Of a stretch of 64,000 nt of DNA, positions 18,219-29,540 are shown piece after piece; within the stretch, counting starts at the first letter, position 1; every line of letters begins with the position of its first letter. A program made the translations under genes and the position numbers. The notes beneath the pieces are model-generated. The model was not told where the DNA came from. It worked only from the letters and a program-made list of their open reading frames with translations, and did no database searches. Origin of the DNA: Sphingopyxis sp. Root154 (GTDB lineage Bacteria; Pseudomonadota; Alphaproteobacteria; Sphingomonadales; Sphingomonadaceae); the NCBI RefSeq assembly GCF_001427105.1, contig NZ_LMGI01000002.1:477865-541864 (forward strand), in the 5' to 3' direction.

Positions 18219-19648
18219 GCCGCCTCCACCGCGGCGGCGAGGCCCGCCGCCATCTTGGTGATGTCGCCTGCGCCGAGACAGATGATCTTATCGCCTGCGC
18301 CGAGATCGCCCGCGGCGATGCTCGCAGCGATGGCGGAGGCCAGCGCCTCGGCATCGGCGACGACATTCGCCTGGCGGTGGCCGCGATCGCGCAGACCTTC
18401 AACCAGGGCATCCGAGGACACGCCGTCGATCGGCGCTTCACCTGCCGCATAGACGGGCAGCGCCAGCACGATGTCGGCGTCGTTAAACGCCTGCTGGAAA
18501 TCGTCCATATGATCGCGGAGACGCGTGAAACGGTGCGGCTGGACGACGCCGACGACGCGGCCCGCGCCGACGCCTTCGCGTGCGGCGGACAGAACAGCGC
18601 GGATTTCGACGGGATGATGCGCATAATCGTCGATCACCGTTACAACGCCGTCACCCGCGGTGATCTCGCCGACCTTGGTGAAGCGGCGCTTGACCCCGGC
18701 GAAGCCGTCGAAGCCCGACACGATCTTGTCGTCGGAAACGCCCATGTGGAGGGCGACGGCGATCGCCGCCAGCGAGTTCTGGACATTGTGGCGGCCCGAC
18801 ATCGGCAAATGAATGCCCTCGATCGTGCGGCTGTGACCGTCGCGGTCGCGAACGACGACGTCGAAGCGGTTGCCGTCGGGGCCGGGCGTCACATTGGTGC
18901 CGCGCACGTCGGCCTGCGCCGAAAAACCATAGGTGATAATGCGCCTGTCGCGGATGCGCGGGATGATCGCCTGCACCTCGGGATGGTCGAGGCAGAGCAT
19001 CGCGGCGCCATAGAAGGGCACATTCTCGATAAACTCGACGAACGCGTCCTTGATCGCGTCGAAGCTGCCATAATGGTCGAGATGTTCGGGGTCGATGTTG
19101 GTGACGACCGCGATCGTGCCGTCGAGGCGCAGGAAACTGCCGTCGCTCTCGTCGGCCTCGACGACCATCCAGTCGCTGGCGCCGAGGCGCGCGTTCGAGC
19201 CGTAATTGTTGATGATGCCGCCGTTGATCACGGTCGGGTCGATCCCGCCCGCGTCGAGCAAGGCCGCAACGAGGCTGGTCGTTGTCGTCTTGCCGTGCGT
19301 ACCCGCAATCGCGACGGTCGATTTCAGGCGCATCAGCTCGGCGAGCATTTCGGCGCGGCGGACGAGCGGGATGCGGCCGGCGAGCGCCGCCTCAACCTCG
19401 GGATTGCCGCGCTTGACCGCGGTCGAGGTGACGACGACCTGGGCGCCATCGACGTTCGACGCCTGATGCCCGATCGCGACCTTGATCCCGCGCTTGCGCA
19501 GACCCTCGACGACGTAGCTGTCGGCGATGTCGCTGCCCTGCACCTGATAGCCAAGGTTGTGCATCACCTCGGCAATGCCCGACATGCCGATGCCGCCGAT
19601 GCCGATGAAATGGATGGTGCCGATGTCGGTCGCGACGCCGCGCATCAT
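18215..19648 (-). CDS. murC: UDP-N-acetylmuramate--L-alanine ligase
   Basis: The first amino-acid-adding Mur ligase. It has 477 residues. The N-terminal nucleotide-sugar domain shows [29 protein letters not shown]. The ATP P-loop is [17 protein letters not shown] (about 114-130). [20 protein letters not shown] and [12 protein letters not shown] are also seen. Two adjacent ATG codons occur at the start; either overlaps or abuts the murG stop (ATGA). A second MurC/Mpl-like ligase lies at 39443-40831, but this copy is the biosynthetic one by context. Confidence 0.98.
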   Translation of the reverse strand: MMRGVATDIGTIHFIGIGGIGMSGIAEVMHNLGYQVQGSDIADSYVVEGLRKRGIKVAIGHQASNVDGAQVVVTSTAVKRGNPEVEAALAGRIPLVRRAEMLAELMRLKSTVAIAGTHGKTTTTSLVAALLDAGGIDPTVINGGIINNYGSNARLGASDWMVVEADESDGSFLRLDGTIAVVTNIDPEHLDHYGSFDAIKDAFVEFIENVPFYGAAMLCLDHPEVQAIIPRIRDRRIITYGFSAQADVRGTNVTPGPDGNRFDVVVRDRDGHSRTIEGIHLPMSGRHNVQNSLAAIAVALHMGVSDDKIVSGFDGFAGVKRRFTKVGEITAGDGVVTVIDDYAHHPVEIRAVLSAAREGVGAGRVVGVVQPHRFTRLRDHMDDFQQAFNDADIVLALPVYAAGEAPIDGVSSDALVEGLRDRGHRQANVVADAEALASAIAASIAAGDLGAGDKIICLGAGDITKMAAGLAAAVEAA

Positions 19649-20829
19649 TTATCTCCCGTGCGGGCGGAGGCCATGCCGCTTGCGGCCGCGCGCTGGCCAG
19701 AGGACGCACCGACGCGGATCACGTCCATCATCGGCGGCGCGACGAGCGATTCGACAAGGTCGGCAAGATCGCGCGTCGCGTCGGGAAGGCCGCAGCTCGC
19801 CGAGCGTTCGGCCGCCGCTTCGAGCGCGCCGGGTTCGAGCGCCATGCGCTGGATATGCTTCGCAACCTCGGCCGGGGTGAAATCGGGTTGCTGAAACGCG
19901 ATCGCCCCGCCCGCTTCGACGAGGTCGACGACATTATATGTCTGGTGGTCGTCCATCGCGTGCGGATAGGGGACGAAGATCGCCGGGCGACCCGCGCAGG
20001 CGAGCTCGGCGACGGTCGAAGCGCCCGCCCGCGCGATCACGAGATGCGCCCAGCGCAGCCGCTCGGGGAAATCGGCGATATAGGGGGCACATTCGGCGGC
20101 AACGCCGAGTTCGGCATATTTGGCGCGCACCGTTTCCAGATCGGCCTCGCGGCACTGCTGCACGACTTGCAGGCGGCTGAGCAGCGCGGGGGGCAACATC
20201 GCGATGGCGGCGGGAACGACCTCGCTGAGCACCGTCGCACCAAGGCTGCCGCCGACGACGAGGAGGCGAACAATGCCGTCCTCGGGAAGCGGCGGGTAGC
20301 CATCTTCGCGGATTGCGATGATTTCGTCGCGCACCGGATTGCCGGTGATATGCTTCTTGAGTTCATACCCCTCGGGGTAGCGCTGGATGTTGTGATAGGC
20401 GACCGCAACCGCGTCGACGCGCGGCGACATCATCCGGTTGACGCGGCCGAGCACGGCATTCTGTTCGTGGAGCACGCGCGGCCGCTTCATCGCGCCCGCG
20501 GCAAGCAGGCTGGGAAGCGACGGATAGCCGCCGAAGCCGACGACGACCGCCGGGTCGAACTCGTTGATCAGGTCGATCGCCATGCGGCGACCCTTACGGA
20601 TCGCGAGCGCGGCCTTGAGCCAGCCGACAGGGCCGCCCGATACGCGACCGGCAGGCAGGACGTGCGTTTCCATCTCGGCAGGGGCGCCGGGAATCTTGAG
20701 CCCGCGGTCGTCGCTGACCAGCGCGACGCGGTGCCCGCGCGAAATCAGTTCGCCCGCGAGGGCGTAGGCGGGCAGCATATGTCCCCCCGTCCCGCCCGCG
20801 GCGAGAAGGAAGTGGCGAGTTGCGGTCAT
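19645..20829 (-). CDS. murG: UDP-GlcNAc--MurNAc-pentapeptide-lipid GlcNAc transferase
   Basis: Inner-leaflet GT-B glycosyltransferase turning lipid I into lipid II. It has 394 residues. The N-terminal glycine loop [16 protein letters not shown] and second loop [15 protein letters not shown] are clear, as are [58 protein letters not shown] and AGGAIAFQQ. It is a little longer at the C-terminus than E. coli MurG (355). ATGA overlaps on both sides. Confidence 0.98.
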   Translation of the reverse strand: MTATRHFLLAAGGTGGHMLPAYALAGELISRGHRVALVSDDRGLKIPGAPAEMETHVLPAGRVSGGPVGWLKAALAIRKGRRMAIDLINEFDPAVVVGFGGYPSLPSLLAAGAMKRPRVLHEQNAVLGRVNRMMSPRVDAVAVAYHNIQRYPEGYELKKHITGNPVRDEIIAIREDGYPPLPEDGIVRLLVVGGSLGATVLSEVVPAAIAMLPPALLSRLQVVQQCREADLETVRAKYAELGVAAECAPYIADFPERLRWAHLVIARAGASTVAELACAGRPAIFVPYPHAMDDHQTYNVVDLVEAGGAIAFQQPDFTPAEVAKHIQRMALEPGALEAAAERSASCGLPDATRDLADLVESLVAPPMMDVIRVGASSGQRAAASGMASARTGDK

Positions 20830-22061
20830 TTCTTGTTCCAGTTTCGGGTCATCGACACCCGTGCCGCATAGGGGTTTCGCCGGGTCAGCGACAAGAGCAA
20901 ACCCATGCCGATCGACAAAGCGATGAACGAAGAGCCGCCATAGCTGATGAAGGGCAAGGTCATCCCCTTCGACGGGAAGATTTGCGTGTTCACCGCCATG
21001 TTGATCACCGCCTGCCCGCCGAACTGCGCGATCAGGCCCGCGACCGCGAGGATCAGGAAGCTGTCTTCCTCATCGAGCAGGCGGACGAGGACGCGGACGA
21101 TGATCGCGAGATAGAGGACCGCGATCGCGATGCACGCGATCATCCCGAACTCCTCGCCGATGACCGAGAAGATATAGTCGGTGTGCGCCTCGGGCAGCTG
21201 GAACTTGGCGAGCCCCGCACCGGGGCCGGTGCCAATGAGGCCGCCGGCGGTCAGCGTCGCATGCGCTTTGTCGACCTGAAAGCTGTCACCCTCGGCGAAC
21301 AGCCAGATGTTGATGCGCTGCTGCGCGACCGGGTAGAAGAAATAGGCGAGCACGAGCCCGACCACCCCGGCTCCCGCGAGACCGGCCAGAATCCGCATCG
21401 ACAGCCCAGCGACCATCACCAGCACCAGCCAGGTTGCGACGAAGATGACCGTCTGCCCCAAGTCGGGCTGGCCCATGAGGAGCAGCGCGATGACGCCGGT
21501 GAGCGCGAGCGCCAGTGGCACGACCGGCAGGCTCTGGTCGTGCAGCCGAAGCGACAGCACCCAGGCGAGCGCGACCGCGAAGAAAGGCTTGAGGAACTCC
21601 GAAGGCTGAAGGCGGAATACCCCGCTGCCGATCCACCGCTGCGCGCCATTCACCGACGTGCCGACCAGCGGTACGAGGAAGAGCAGGAACAGGAAGGCGA
21701 CAGTGCCATAAATGGCGAAGCGGCGCGCCTGCGGCTTGGGCAGCATCGACACCATCAGCATCACCGGCACGCCGACGATCACCCACATCAGCTGGCGGTA
21801 GAAATAATAGAGCGGGTCGAGCGACGCGATCGAGGTCGACAGCTTCTGTGCGGCAACAGGCGAGGCGGCCGCCACGGCCACCAGCCCGACCGCGACAAGG
21901 ATCGACACGAGCAGCAGCAGTACGCGGTCGATTTCCCAGAACCACAGGCCGAGCGGCGTGCGGTCGGCGCGGCTGAGGCGCGGGCCGCGGCGTTTCGTGG
22001 TGCGCGTGGCGGCGATCACCGGCCTTTCGGTCGCGCTGTCCATATTGTCTCCCCCGCTCAT
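20826..22061 (-). CDS. ftsW: SEDS peptidoglycan glycosyltransferase FtsW
   Basis: Polytopic SEDS-family polymerase of septal peptidoglycan that works with FtsI. It has 411 residues with about ten membrane segments. Characteristic are GSGVFRLQPSEFLKPFFAVALAW, PDLGQTVIFVATWLVLVMVAG, HATLTAGGLIGTGPGAG, LPEAHTDYIFSVIGEEFGM and GMTLPFISYGGSSFIALSIGMGLLLSL near the C-terminus. A second ATG six codons in is possible, but the first overlaps the murD stop (ATGA). Confidence 0.97.
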   Translation of the reverse strand: MSGGDNMDSATERPVIAATRTTKRRGPRLSRADRTPLGLWFWEIDRVLLLLVSILVAVGLVAVAAASPVAAQKLSTSIASLDPLYYFYRQLMWVIVGVPVMLMVSMLPKPQARRFAIYGTVAFLFLLFLVPLVGTSVNGAQRWIGSGVFRLQPSEFLKPFFAVALAWVLSLRLHDQSLPVVPLALALTGVIALLLMGQPDLGQTVIFVATWLVLVMVAGLSMRILAGLAGAGVVGLVLAYFFYPVAQQRINIWLFAEGDSFQVDKAHATLTAGGLIGTGPGAGLAKFQLPEAHTDYIFSVIGEEFGMIACIAIAVLYLAIIVRVLVRLLDEEDSFLILAVAGLIAQFGGQAVINMAVNTQIFPSKGMTLPFISYGGSSFIALSIGMGLLLSLTRRNPYAARVSMTRNWNKK

Positions 22062-23362
22062 GCCCCAAGCGCCTGAACGGCGGCGCGAAACGCATCGCCG
22101 CGCTGCTCATAATCCTTGAACTGATCGAACGACGCGCAGGCCGGCGAAAGCAGCACGATGTCCCCGGGCTTCGCGGCGGCCGCGGCTTGTTTCACCGCCG
22201 TCGCGATGTCGCCCGACCGTTCGACCGGAATCGCATCGCCGATTTCGGCCGCGAACGGCTCCATCGCCTCGCCGATCAGATAGGCGCGTTTGACATGGCC
22301 GAACCACGGACGGCATGCCGCGAGTCCATCGCCCTTGGCCTTACCGCCCGCGATCCAGTGCAAACGCTGGTCCGGCGCCGGCGGGAAAGCCGCCAGCGCC
22401 GGTGCAGCGGAAGCCGCGTTGGTAGCCTTGCTGTCATTGAACCAGCTGACCCCCCCGACTTCGCCGACCAATTCCATACGATGCGGCAGCGACTTGTAGG
22501 TCGCGAGTCCGCGTTCGATCTGTTCGTCATTCAGCCCCAGCACGCGGCACACGGCGATCGCGCACACGGCGTTCTGGGCATTGTGCGGCCCCTGCAAAGC
22601 AGGCCAGCGCGCCTGATCGACCGGGTCGACATCCTTTGCCGACACGCGGTGGAGGCGGTGATTGATCCGGCTCGCAATCATCTTCGACGGATCGTCGTCG
22701 ATCGCGACGATCGCGACCTGATCGCGGTGCTGGAGCGAGAAGATCCGCGCCTTCGACGCGGCGTAACCGGTGAAGCCGTCGTAGCGGTCGAGGTGATCGG
22801 GGCTCAGGTTGGTGAGCACCGCAACATCGCACGCAAGGCTGTGTGAAAGGTCGATCTGGTAGCTCGACAGTTCGAGGACGTAGACCCCGCCTTCGGGAAG
22901 CGGATCGCGCGAAAGGATCGGCAGGCCGATATTGCCGCCCATCAGCGCCGGGATGCCCGCACTTTCGAGCATGTGCGTGATCAGCGCGGTGACGGTCGAC
23001 TTGCCGTTGGTGCCCGTGATGCCGACGACCTTGTGCGCGGGCAGCTCGTCACGCGCCTCAGCAAAAAGCTCGATGTCGCCGATCACCGGCACATGCGCCT
23101 CGCGTGCGTGCGCGGCGATCGGGTGACGATTCAATGGCACGCCGGGCGACACGACGACGCCCGCGAAGCCGATCAGGTCGATCTCGAGCGGATTGCCGAT
23201 GTCGGCGCCCAATGCCATCGCATCGTCGCGCGCGTCCTCACGGTCGTCCCACGCGGTCACGCCCGCGCCGCTGGCGACGAGCGCCTCGACAGTCGCCAGA
23301 CCCGAGCGCGCCAGTCCCAGCACCGCGTAGCGGCGACCGGCAAAGGCGCGCGAGGAGATCAC
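22058..23362 (-). CDS. murD: UDP-N-acetylmuramoylalanine--D-glutamate ligase
   Basis: Adds D-Glu to UDP-MurNAc-L-Ala. It has 434 residues with a GTG start that overlaps the mraY stop (GTGA). Motifs are [19 protein letters not shown], the P-loop [20 protein letters not shown] (about 113-132), [57 protein letters not shown], and [20 protein letters not shown] at the C-terminus. All catalytic elements of a MurD are present. Confidence 0.97.
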   Translation of the reverse strand: MISSRAFAGRRYAVLGLARSGLATVEALVASGAGVTAWDDREDARDDAMALGADIGNPLEIDLIGFAGVVVSPGVPLNRHPIAAHAREAHVPVIGDIELFAEARDELPAHKVVGITGTNGKSTVTALITHMLESAGIPALMGGNIGLPILSRDPLPEGGVYVLELSSYQIDLSHSLACDVAVLTNLSPDHLDRYDGFTGYAASKARIFSLQHRDQVAIVAIDDDPSKMIASRINHRLHRVSAKDVDPVDQARWPALQGPHNAQNAVCAIAVCRVLGLNDEQIERGLATYKSLPHRMELVGEVGGVSWFNDSKATNAASAAPALAAFPPAPDQRLHWIAGGKAKGDGLAACRPWFGHVKRAYLIGEAMEPFAAEIGDAIPVERSGDIATAVKQAAAAAKPGDIVLLSPACASFDQFKDYEQRGDAFRAAVQALGA

Positions 23363-24429
23363 CGGAGTTTCAAGGTCGCGAGTCCGGCGAGCGCAAGGAC
23401 GATCGAGACGATCCAGAAGCGGATGACGACGGTGGATTCGGGCCAGCCCAGTTGTTCGAAATGATGGTGGATCGGCGCCATGCGGAACACGCGCTTGCCG
23501 GTGCGCTTGTACCAGAAGACCTGGATGATCACCGACAACGCCTCGACCACGAACAGCCCGCCGACGAGCACGAGGACAAGCTCATGCTGCGCCGTCACCG
23601 CGATCGTGGCGAGTGCGCCGCCGAGCGCAAGGCTGCCGGTATCGCCCATGAATACGGCCGCGGGGGGCGCATTGAACCACAGAAAGGCCAGGCACGCACC
23701 GATGATCGCAGCGGCGAACACCGCGAGCTCACCCGCGCCGGGGACGTGCGGGATGCCGAGATAGCCCGCGAACTTCACGTTGCCCGACAGATAAACGATA
23801 ACGAGGAAGGTCAGGCTGGCGATGATCACCGGGAAGGTCGCGAGGCCGTCGAGCCCGTCGGTCAGATTCACAGCGTTGCCGAAGCCGACGATCAATATCA
23901 TCGCAAAGACATAATAAAGCGGCCCGAGCGGGATAACGACGCCGCTGAAGAAGGGCAGATAAAGGTCGGTTCCGGTGCGCGAGACGATCAGCAGCACCGC
24001 GACGCCCGCGATGAAGAATTCGATGAGCAGGCGCACGCGCCCCGGAATCCCGCGGTGGCTGGCCTTGGTGACCTTGTCGAGATCGTCGAGGAAGCCGACC
24101 GCGGCGAACCCGCCGGTCACAAAGATGCATGCCCAGACGAATCGGTTCGAAAGGTCCATCCACAGCAAGGCTGAGATCATCAGCGAGATCAGAATCATGA
24201 GCCCGCCCATCGTCGGCGTGCCCTTTTTGGCGAGGTGGCTTTGCGGGCCATCCTCGCGGATTGGTTGACCCTTGCCCTGTCGCATCCGCAGCATCAGGAT
24301 GAAGCGTGGGCCGATCCACAGCCCCAGGATCATCGCGGTCGCGACCGCGGCGCCCGAGCGGAAGCTCAGGTAGCGAATGAGGTTGAGAGCCCCCGGAAAG
24401 CCAAGCCATTCCGCCAGCCAATAAAGCAT
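23359..24429 (-). CDS. mraY: Phospho-MurNAc-pentapeptide transferase
   Basis: Integral membrane enzyme transferring phospho-MurNAc-pentapeptide to undecaprenyl phosphate (lipid I). It has 356 residues and about ten membrane segments. Family motifs are [35 protein letters not shown] (the conserved DD), [36 protein letters not shown] and [19 protein letters not shown] one codon upstream is in frame; the ATG at 24429 shares one base with the murF stop (TGATG), so I use it. Confidence 0.98.
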   Translation of the reverse strand: MLYWLAEWLGFPGALNLIRYLSFRSGAAVATAMILGLWIGPRFILMLRMRQGKGQPIREDGPQSHLAKKGTPTMGGLMILISLMISALLWMDLSNRFVWACIFVTGGFAAVGFLDDLDKVTKASHRGIPGRVRLLIEFFIAGVAVLLIVSRTGTDLYLPFFSGVVIPLGPLYYVFAMILIVGFGNAVNLTDGLDGLATFPVIIASLTFLVIVYLSGNVKFAGYLGIPHVPGAGELAVFAAAIIGACLAFLWFNAPPAAVFMGDTGSLALGGALATIAVTAQHELVLVLVGGLFVVEALSVIIQVFWYKRTGKRVFRMAPIHHHFEQLGWPESTVVIRFWIVSIVLALAGLATLKLR

Positions 24430-25805
24430 CAATAATCCCCGTTGGTCAGCGCCGTCACGACATGCGACAGCCCGACGCTGTTCGACCCCTTGACCAGCAC
24501 GGCGTCGCCCGGACGGATCAGGTCCTTCAGCCGCCCTACCGCGGCCGAGTGGGCGGGCACATGCTCGAAATCGATGCGTCCCTCAAGCGCTTTGGCGAGC
24601 GGCGTCATCTCTTCGCCGACAAGCAGGGCGAATTGCACCCCCGCCGCGACGAGCGGAGCCGCGAGATCGGCGTGATACGCCTCGCCGCCGGCCCCGAGTT
24701 CCTTCATCGCACCCAGAATCGCGACCTTGCGGTCGGCGGATTCGGTCGCGAGCTGCCCGATCGTGGCGGCCATCGAGGCGGGGTTCGCATTATAGCTTTC
24801 GTCGATGACGAGGATGTGACCGCCCGGAACCTCGACGCGATGGCGCGCGCCGCGACCGACAAGCCCGCCCATCTCGGCAAAAGCGAGGCCGGCTGCGGGA
24901 AGGTCGCCGCCAACCGCTCTGACGGCCGCGAGCACGGCAAGCGAATTCGACACCCAATGCGCGCCCGCTTGCGCGATCGTAAAGCAGAGAAGCGAATCCT
25001 GGACCTGCGCCGTGACGAGCGAGCCGCCCCGCCCGTCGGATAGCCAGTCGACCGCGCGCACATCGGCGCCGGCGCCAAGGCCGAAACTGACGATGTGCGC
25101 AGCGTGTTTTTCCGCCTTGGCGCGCAGCCTTTCATAATGCGGGCTGTCGAACGGGACGATCGCGGTGCCGCCGGGTTCGAGTCCTTCGAAAATCTCTCCC
25201 TTCGCGTCGGCAATCGCCTCTTCGCTGCCGAAATATTCCATATGCGCCGGGGCGATGGTGGTGACGATCGCGACGTGCGGGCGCACCATGCGCGTCAGTT
25301 CGGCAAGCTCGCCCGCGTGACTCATCCCCATTTCGAACACACCGAAATCGGCAGTTGAGGGCATGCGCGCGAGGCTCAATGGCACGCCGACATGATTGTT
25401 GTAGCTTTTGACCGAGCGGTGCGCCTTGCCGGGGCGGAAGCGGTCGAGCGCGGCGAACAGCGCTTCTTTCGTGCCCGTCTTACCGGCCGAGCCGGTCACG
25501 CCGATAATGCGGCTATGGCTGCGCGTGCGCGACGCGACACCCAGTGCGTTCAACGCCTCGGCGCTATCGGCGACGCGAACGCGGGGATGGTCGATTTCAT
25601 TTTCGCAGACAATGCCCGCGGCGCCAGCCGCAATCGCCTTGTCGATGAACTTGTGGCCGTCGGTCGCCTCACCTTTCATCGCGATGAAGAGGTCGCCCTT
25701 CGTCACTTCGCGCGAATCGAAGGCGACACCCTGCACGGTGAAGTCGGCGCTCGCCTCGCCCCCGGTAGCAGTTGCAATCGCGCGCGCGGTCCAGAGCGGG
25801 TTCAT
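24429..25805 (-). CDS. murF: UDP-MurNAc-tripeptide--D-alanyl-D-alanine ligase
   Basis: Adds D-Ala-D-Ala to complete the pentapeptide precursor. It has 458 residues. Seen are [29 protein letters not shown], the P-loop [17 protein letters not shown] (about 101-116), [53 protein letters not shown] and [17 protein letters not shown] overlap with murE. Confidence 0.97.
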   Translation of the reverse strand: MNPLWTARAIATATGGEASADFTVQGVAFDSREVTKGDLFIAMKGEATDGHKFIDKAIAAGAAGIVCENEIDHPRVRVADSAEALNALGVASRTRSHSRIIGVTGSAGKTGTKEALFAALDRFRPGKAHRSVKSYNNHVGVPLSLARMPSTADFGVFEMGMSHAGELAELTRMVRPHVAIVTTIAPAHMEYFGSEEAIADAKGEIFEGLEPGGTAIVPFDSPHYERLRAKAEKHAAHIVSFGLGAGADVRAVDWLSDGRGGSLVTAQVQDSLLCFTIAQAGAHWVSNSLAVLAAVRAVGGDLPAAGLAFAEMGGLVGRGARHRVEVPGGHILVIDESYNANPASMAATIGQLATESADRKVAILGAMKELGAGGEAYHADLAAPLVAAGVQFALLVGEEMTPLAKALEGRIDFEHVPAHSAAVGRLKDLIRPGDAVLVKGSNSVGLSHVVTALTNGDY

Positions 25806-27241
25806 GCCGCCTCCTCGCGCGCGACGGTCACGTCGTCGAAGGGGATGACGCGTATCGCGTCGCCGCGGCCAACGATCTGGCCCTGTTCGTGCCCCTTGCC
25901 CGCGATACAGATGATGTCATCGGCGCGCCCTTCGACGATCGCGGCGGCGATCGCGGCGCGGCGGTCGCCGATGACCTGCGCAGCGGGTGCAGCGGCAGCG
26001 ATTGCGCCCCGAATGACGGCGGGGTCTTCGCCGCGCGGATTGTCGTCGGTGATGATCAGCACGTCGGACTTGGCAGCAGCGACCTTGCCCATCTCGGGGC
26101 GCTTCGCCTGGTCGCGGTCGCCGCCGGCACCGAAAACGAGGATCAGGCGGCCGGTTGCGTGCGGGCGCAGCGCGTCGAGCGCGGCTTCGATCGCATCGGG
26201 CGTATGCGCATAATCGACATAAACGGGCGCGCCGGTCCGGGTGATCGCCGCGCGTTCGAGGCGGCCGCGCACCGGCTGCAGCCGCGCGAGGTTGCCGAGC
26301 GTCTGCGCCGCGTCGCCGCCGGTCGCGATCACGAGCCCCGCCGACACGAGCGCGTTCGCGACCTGATAGGCGCCGATCAGCGGCAGGTCGACCTTTTGCG
26401 TGAGGTCGCCCGCCGCGATGACGAGCGCCTGGCCAAGCTGGGTCGGCTCGCGCGAAACGAGGCGGAGCGTTTCGCCCTTGGTGCCGACGGTCAGCAGACG
26501 GACGCCGCGTGCCTTCACCGCGTCGATCACCGGCGCCGAATATTCGTCGTCGGCCCATATCACCGCCGCGCCGCCGGGCGCGACGACTTCGGAGAAAAGC
26601 CGCAGCTTGGCGGCGAGATAGGCGTCCATCGTGCCGTGATAGTCAAGATGATCGTGGCTGAGATTGGTGAATGCGGCCGCCTTCACCGACAGACCTTCTG
26701 TGCGATACTGATCAAGCCCGTGACTCGATGCCTCGAAGGCGGCGTGGGTAATGCCTTCGGCGGCGAGACCCGACATGTTCGAGAGAAAGGTGACGATGTC
26801 GGGGGTCGTCAGCCCTGTCGAGGCGCTATCCTGCGAGGTGGTGATGCCGAGCGTACCGATCGACGCGGCGTTGAACCCGGCCATCCGCCACAGTTGGCGC
26901 GTCATTTCGACCGTCGACGTCTTGCCGTTCGTGCCCGTCACCGCGACGCAGGTCGCGGGAAACCGGTGAAAGAAGCGCGCGGCGATGTGTGCGAAGGCAC
27001 GGCGCGGGTTGGCATCGGCGACATGCACCGCGCCCTCTACACGCGCTTCAGGCCGCGCGACGACCGCGACGGCCCCCGCCTCCACTGCGGCGTCAATGAA
27101 ATCCTCGCCGTTGAAATTCTCACCGACGAAGGCGCCAAAGATAGTTCCCGGCGCGACCTTGCGATGGTCGATCGCGAGTCCCGTAACAACGGGATCGCTG
27201 CCCTCCAGCGCCTGATCTTCGAGCAGCGCGGTGAGACGCAT
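25802..27241 (-). CDS. murE: UDP-MurNAc-L-Ala-D-Glu--meso-diaminopimelate ligase
   Basis: Adds meso-diaminopimelate as the third residue of the stem peptide. It has 479 residues. The P-loop is VAVTGTNGKTSTVEMTRQLW (GTNGKTS at 103-109). Also visible are EASSHGLDQYR, FTNLSHDHLDYHGTMDAYLAAK, VDYAHTPDAIEAAL and FGAGGDRDQAKRPEMG. The DNPR motif at about 400-403 is the family signature for diaminopimelate rather than lysine, so the wall should be of the A1-gamma type. The start shares one base with the ftsI stop. Confidence 0.97.
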   Translation of the reverse strand: MRLTALLEDQALEGSDPVVTGLAIDHRKVAPGTIFGAFVGENFNGEDFIDAAVEAGAVAVVARPEARVEGAVHVADANPRRAFAHIAARFFHRFPATCVAVTGTNGKTSTVEMTRQLWRMAGFNAASIGTLGITTSQDSASTGLTTPDIVTFLSNMSGLAAEGITHAAFEASSHGLDQYRTEGLSVKAAAFTNLSHDHLDYHGTMDAYLAAKLRLFSEVVAPGGAAVIWADDEYSAPVIDAVKARGVRLLTVGTKGETLRLVSREPTQLGQALVIAAGDLTQKVDLPLIGAYQVANALVSAGLVIATGGDAAQTLGNLARLQPVRGRLERAAITRTGAPVYVDYAHTPDAIEAALDALRPHATGRLILVFGAGGDRDQAKRPEMGKVAAAKSDVLIITDDNPRGEDPAVIRGAIAAAAPAAQVIGDRRAAIAAAIVEGRADDIICIAGKGHEQGQIVGRGDAIRVIPFDDVTVAREEAA

Positions 27242-28929
27242 CAGTGCGTTTCCTCGTTTCTCCGCAGCAAGGGGATGAGTTCGGAGACATCAACGTCGCG
27301 GCTTTCGTCGGGGAAGACGCCCAACATCGGCCCCGCGCGGGTCACGACCTTGCGCACCACGGGCGCTGCGGTCCAGCCGGCGGTGCGCTGGCCCGAACTA
27401 TACGCGTTGCCCTTTGGCTCGTCGATCATCACGATCACCACATAGCGCGGATTGTCCATCGGGAAAGCCGCCGAGAAGGTCGAGACGAGCGAATGGCGGC
27501 GATAGCCGCCCGCGCCCGGCTTTTCGGCTGAACCGGTCTTGCCCCCGACGCGGAAGCCCGGCGCGTTCGCCTGCTTGCCGGTGCCGTCCGAGACGATGAG
27601 ACGCAGGAGCTGGCGCATCCGCGCGCTGGTCGCCGCCTTGAACACGCGGCGACCCTGCGGCGGCGCCTTGTCGCCGAGCTTCATCAGCGTCGCGGGGCGG
27701 TAGATGCCGCCGTTGACGAGCGCGGCATAGGCGCTCGCGAGATGCATCGGGGTCACCGCGATGCCGTGGCCATAGCTGGTCGTCATCGTGGTCACGCGGC
27801 CCCAGTCCCTCGGCCACAGCGGGAAAGCGCGTTCCTTGAGGTCGATCTGCGGGCGCTTGTCGAAATCGAGGTTGCGGAAGAGCCGCTCCAGATTTTCCCG
27901 CCCGAGTTCGTCAGCGATGCGCGCAGTTGCGATGTTCGAGCTTTCGATCAGCGTCTCGGGCACATTGTACCAGCGGCCGGGGTGGCTGTCGCGGATACGG
28001 AAGCCGGCAATCGGCAGCGGTGCCGACGCGTCGTAGCGGCGCGCCATACTAGTGATCGTGCCGTCATCGATGGCGGCAGCGATCGACAGCGGCTTGAAGG
28101 TCGAACCGAGCTCGTAGAGATTATAGGTGACGGCGTTGCGGCGCGTCGCCGGGTCGCTGCCGGTCAGCTTGTTCGGATTGAAGGTCGGTAGCGAGGTCAT
28201 CGCCGCGACTTCGCCGGTGTGGACGTCGAGGATGATCCCCGCGCCACCGATTGCCTCGAGGTTCGCCACCGCTGAGCTCAGCTCGCTTTCGAGCACGCCC
28301 TGCACGCGCGCGTCGATCGACAGCGCCAGCGGCTCACCGCGTGTCGCCTTGTCGATCAGCCGCTGGTCGAACGCGCCTTCGACGCCGGTGACGCCGTGCC
28401 CTTCGGCATTGGTGAAGCCAAGCACATGCGCGGCCAAGGTCAGCTGCGGATAGAGGCGTTCCTTTTCGCGCGGGAAGTCGAAGCCGACGTCGCCGATCGC
28501 GTTCACTGCCGCGACCTGATCGGGCAACGCGCGGCGGCGGATATAGGTCGGGCGCGATCCGCTGACCTTGGCGAGCAGTTCCTCGCGCGGGGTGTCGGGG
28601 AAAATCTTGTGCAGTTCATCGGCGAGGTATTGCCGATTGTTGAGCAGCTTCGACGGGACGACGCGGATCGAATAGCCGTCGATCGTGCGCGCCAGCGGCA
28701 CGCCGTTGCGGTCGACGATGTCGGCGCGCGCCGGAACGAAGGCGGTCGCCGCGTTGGCGCTTGACGAGGTATCGAATAGCGCGAAATAGAGGAGACGCAC
28801 CGAGACAACGAAAAATGCCGCCATGAACAGCAGCATCAGGATCATCAAACGCTGTTGTGCGGTCAGCAATATCTGCTGCCGCACCCCGGCGGTTCGGACC
28901 CTCGTTGGACGGACGACCAGCGTGTTCAT
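27241..28929 (-). CDS. ftsI: Peptidoglycan D,D-transpeptidase FtsI (PBP3)
   Basis: Septum-specific class B penicillin-binding protein. It has 562 residues. One N-terminal membrane anchor (about residues 28-50) precedes the pedestal domain, which includes RADIVDRNGVPLARTIDGYSI. The transpeptidase motifs are complete: STFK (276-279), SSN (330-332) and KTGS (464-467). The N-terminus [19 protein letters not shown] is basic and cytoplasmic. Overlaps ftsL by 4 bases. Confidence 0.97.
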   Translation of the reverse strand: MNTLVVRPTRVRTAGVRQQILLTAQQRLMILMLLFMAAFFVVSVRLLYFALFDTSSSANAATAFVPARADIVDRNGVPLARTIDGYSIRVVPSKLLNNRQYLADELHKIFPDTPREELLAKVSGSRPTYIRRRALPDQVAAVNAIGDVGFDFPREKERLYPQLTLAAHVLGFTNAEGHGVTGVEGAFDQRLIDKATRGEPLALSIDARVQGVLESELSSAVANLEAIGGAGIILDVHTGEVAAMTSLPTFNPNKLTGSDPATRRNAVTYNLYELGSTFKPLSIAAAIDDGTITSMARRYDASAPLPIAGFRIRDSHPGRWYNVPETLIESSNIATARIADELGRENLERLFRNLDFDKRPQIDLKERAFPLWPRDWGRVTTMTTSYGHGIAVTPMHLASAYAALVNGGIYRPATLMKLGDKAPPQGRRVFKAATSARMRQLLRLIVSDGTGKQANAPGFRVGGKTGSAEKPGAGGYRRHSLVSTFSAAFPMDNPRYVVIVMIDEPKGNAYSSGQRTAGWTAAPVVRKVVTRAGPMLGVFPDESRDVDVSELIPLLRRNEETH

Positions 28930-29540
28930 CGGCCGGGCTTGCCTCCTGCCGCTTCGGCGGCCGCCGCGCGCTTGAGGTCGGCAAGCGTCGATTCGGCGAG
29001 CAACTGGTCCTCGATCATCTTGAGCTGTTCGCGGCGGCGCGTCGGCGCCATCCGCGGCGTCACGTCGCTGCGGATGGCGGTGTCGGCCTGTGCGAGCACG
29101 ACCGGCTTGGCGGCGACGGGCTTCGCGGCCGCGGGCTTGCTGGCGACCGGATTTTCTTTCGGCGCGCTAACAGCAGGCGTACCGACGGGCGACACCATAG
29201 CCATCAACACCGGCGCGACCTCGTTCGCGCCGCGGGCGCGCGGCAGGCGGTCGAGCGAGGCAAGCTGGCGTTCGCTTGCCAGATACTGACCCGCGTCGGG
29301 CGCCGAATAGCCGAAGGTGTCCGCATTCCACTGCTCGAGCTGGCGCATCGACGCACGTACCGCGAGTTCAGATTCGAGGTAGCGAATGTTGTCGCGCGTG
29401 CGGTCGATCTGCTTTTCGATGCGCGTCAGCTCGCTGCGCGTCGCCGCGACTTTCAGCGACACGGGATAGAGCATCATCGCGAAGATGAGCACGAGCAGGA
29501 CCAGGCCGATTCCCTGGAGCTTGCGGGCCGCCATCAGCAT
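28926..29540 (-). CDS. ftsL: FtsL-like cell division protein
   Basis: A bitopic protein in the ftsL position between rsmH and ftsI. One membrane helix ([22 protein letters not shown], about residues 8-30) is followed by a heptad-like coiled coil ([37 protein letters not shown]). A long Pro/Ala/Lys-rich tail with [11 protein letters not shown] ends in another charged helical part. It has 204 residues, clearly longer than E. coli FtsL (121), because of the tail. An ATG two codons further in (29534) shares one base with the rsmH stop and is an equally good start. Sequence similarity to FtsL is weak as usual, so the assignment rests on topology and position. Confidence 0.85.
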   Translation of the reverse strand: MLMAARKLQGIGLVLLVLIFAMMLYPVSLKVAATRSELTRIEKQIDRTRDNIRYLESELAVRASMRQLEQWNADTFGYSAPDAGQYLASERQLASLDRLPRARGANEVAPVLMAMVSPVGTPAVSAPKENPVASKPAAAKPVAAKPVVLAQADTAIRSDVTPRMAPTRRREQLKMIEDQLLAESTLADLKRAAAAEAAGGKPGR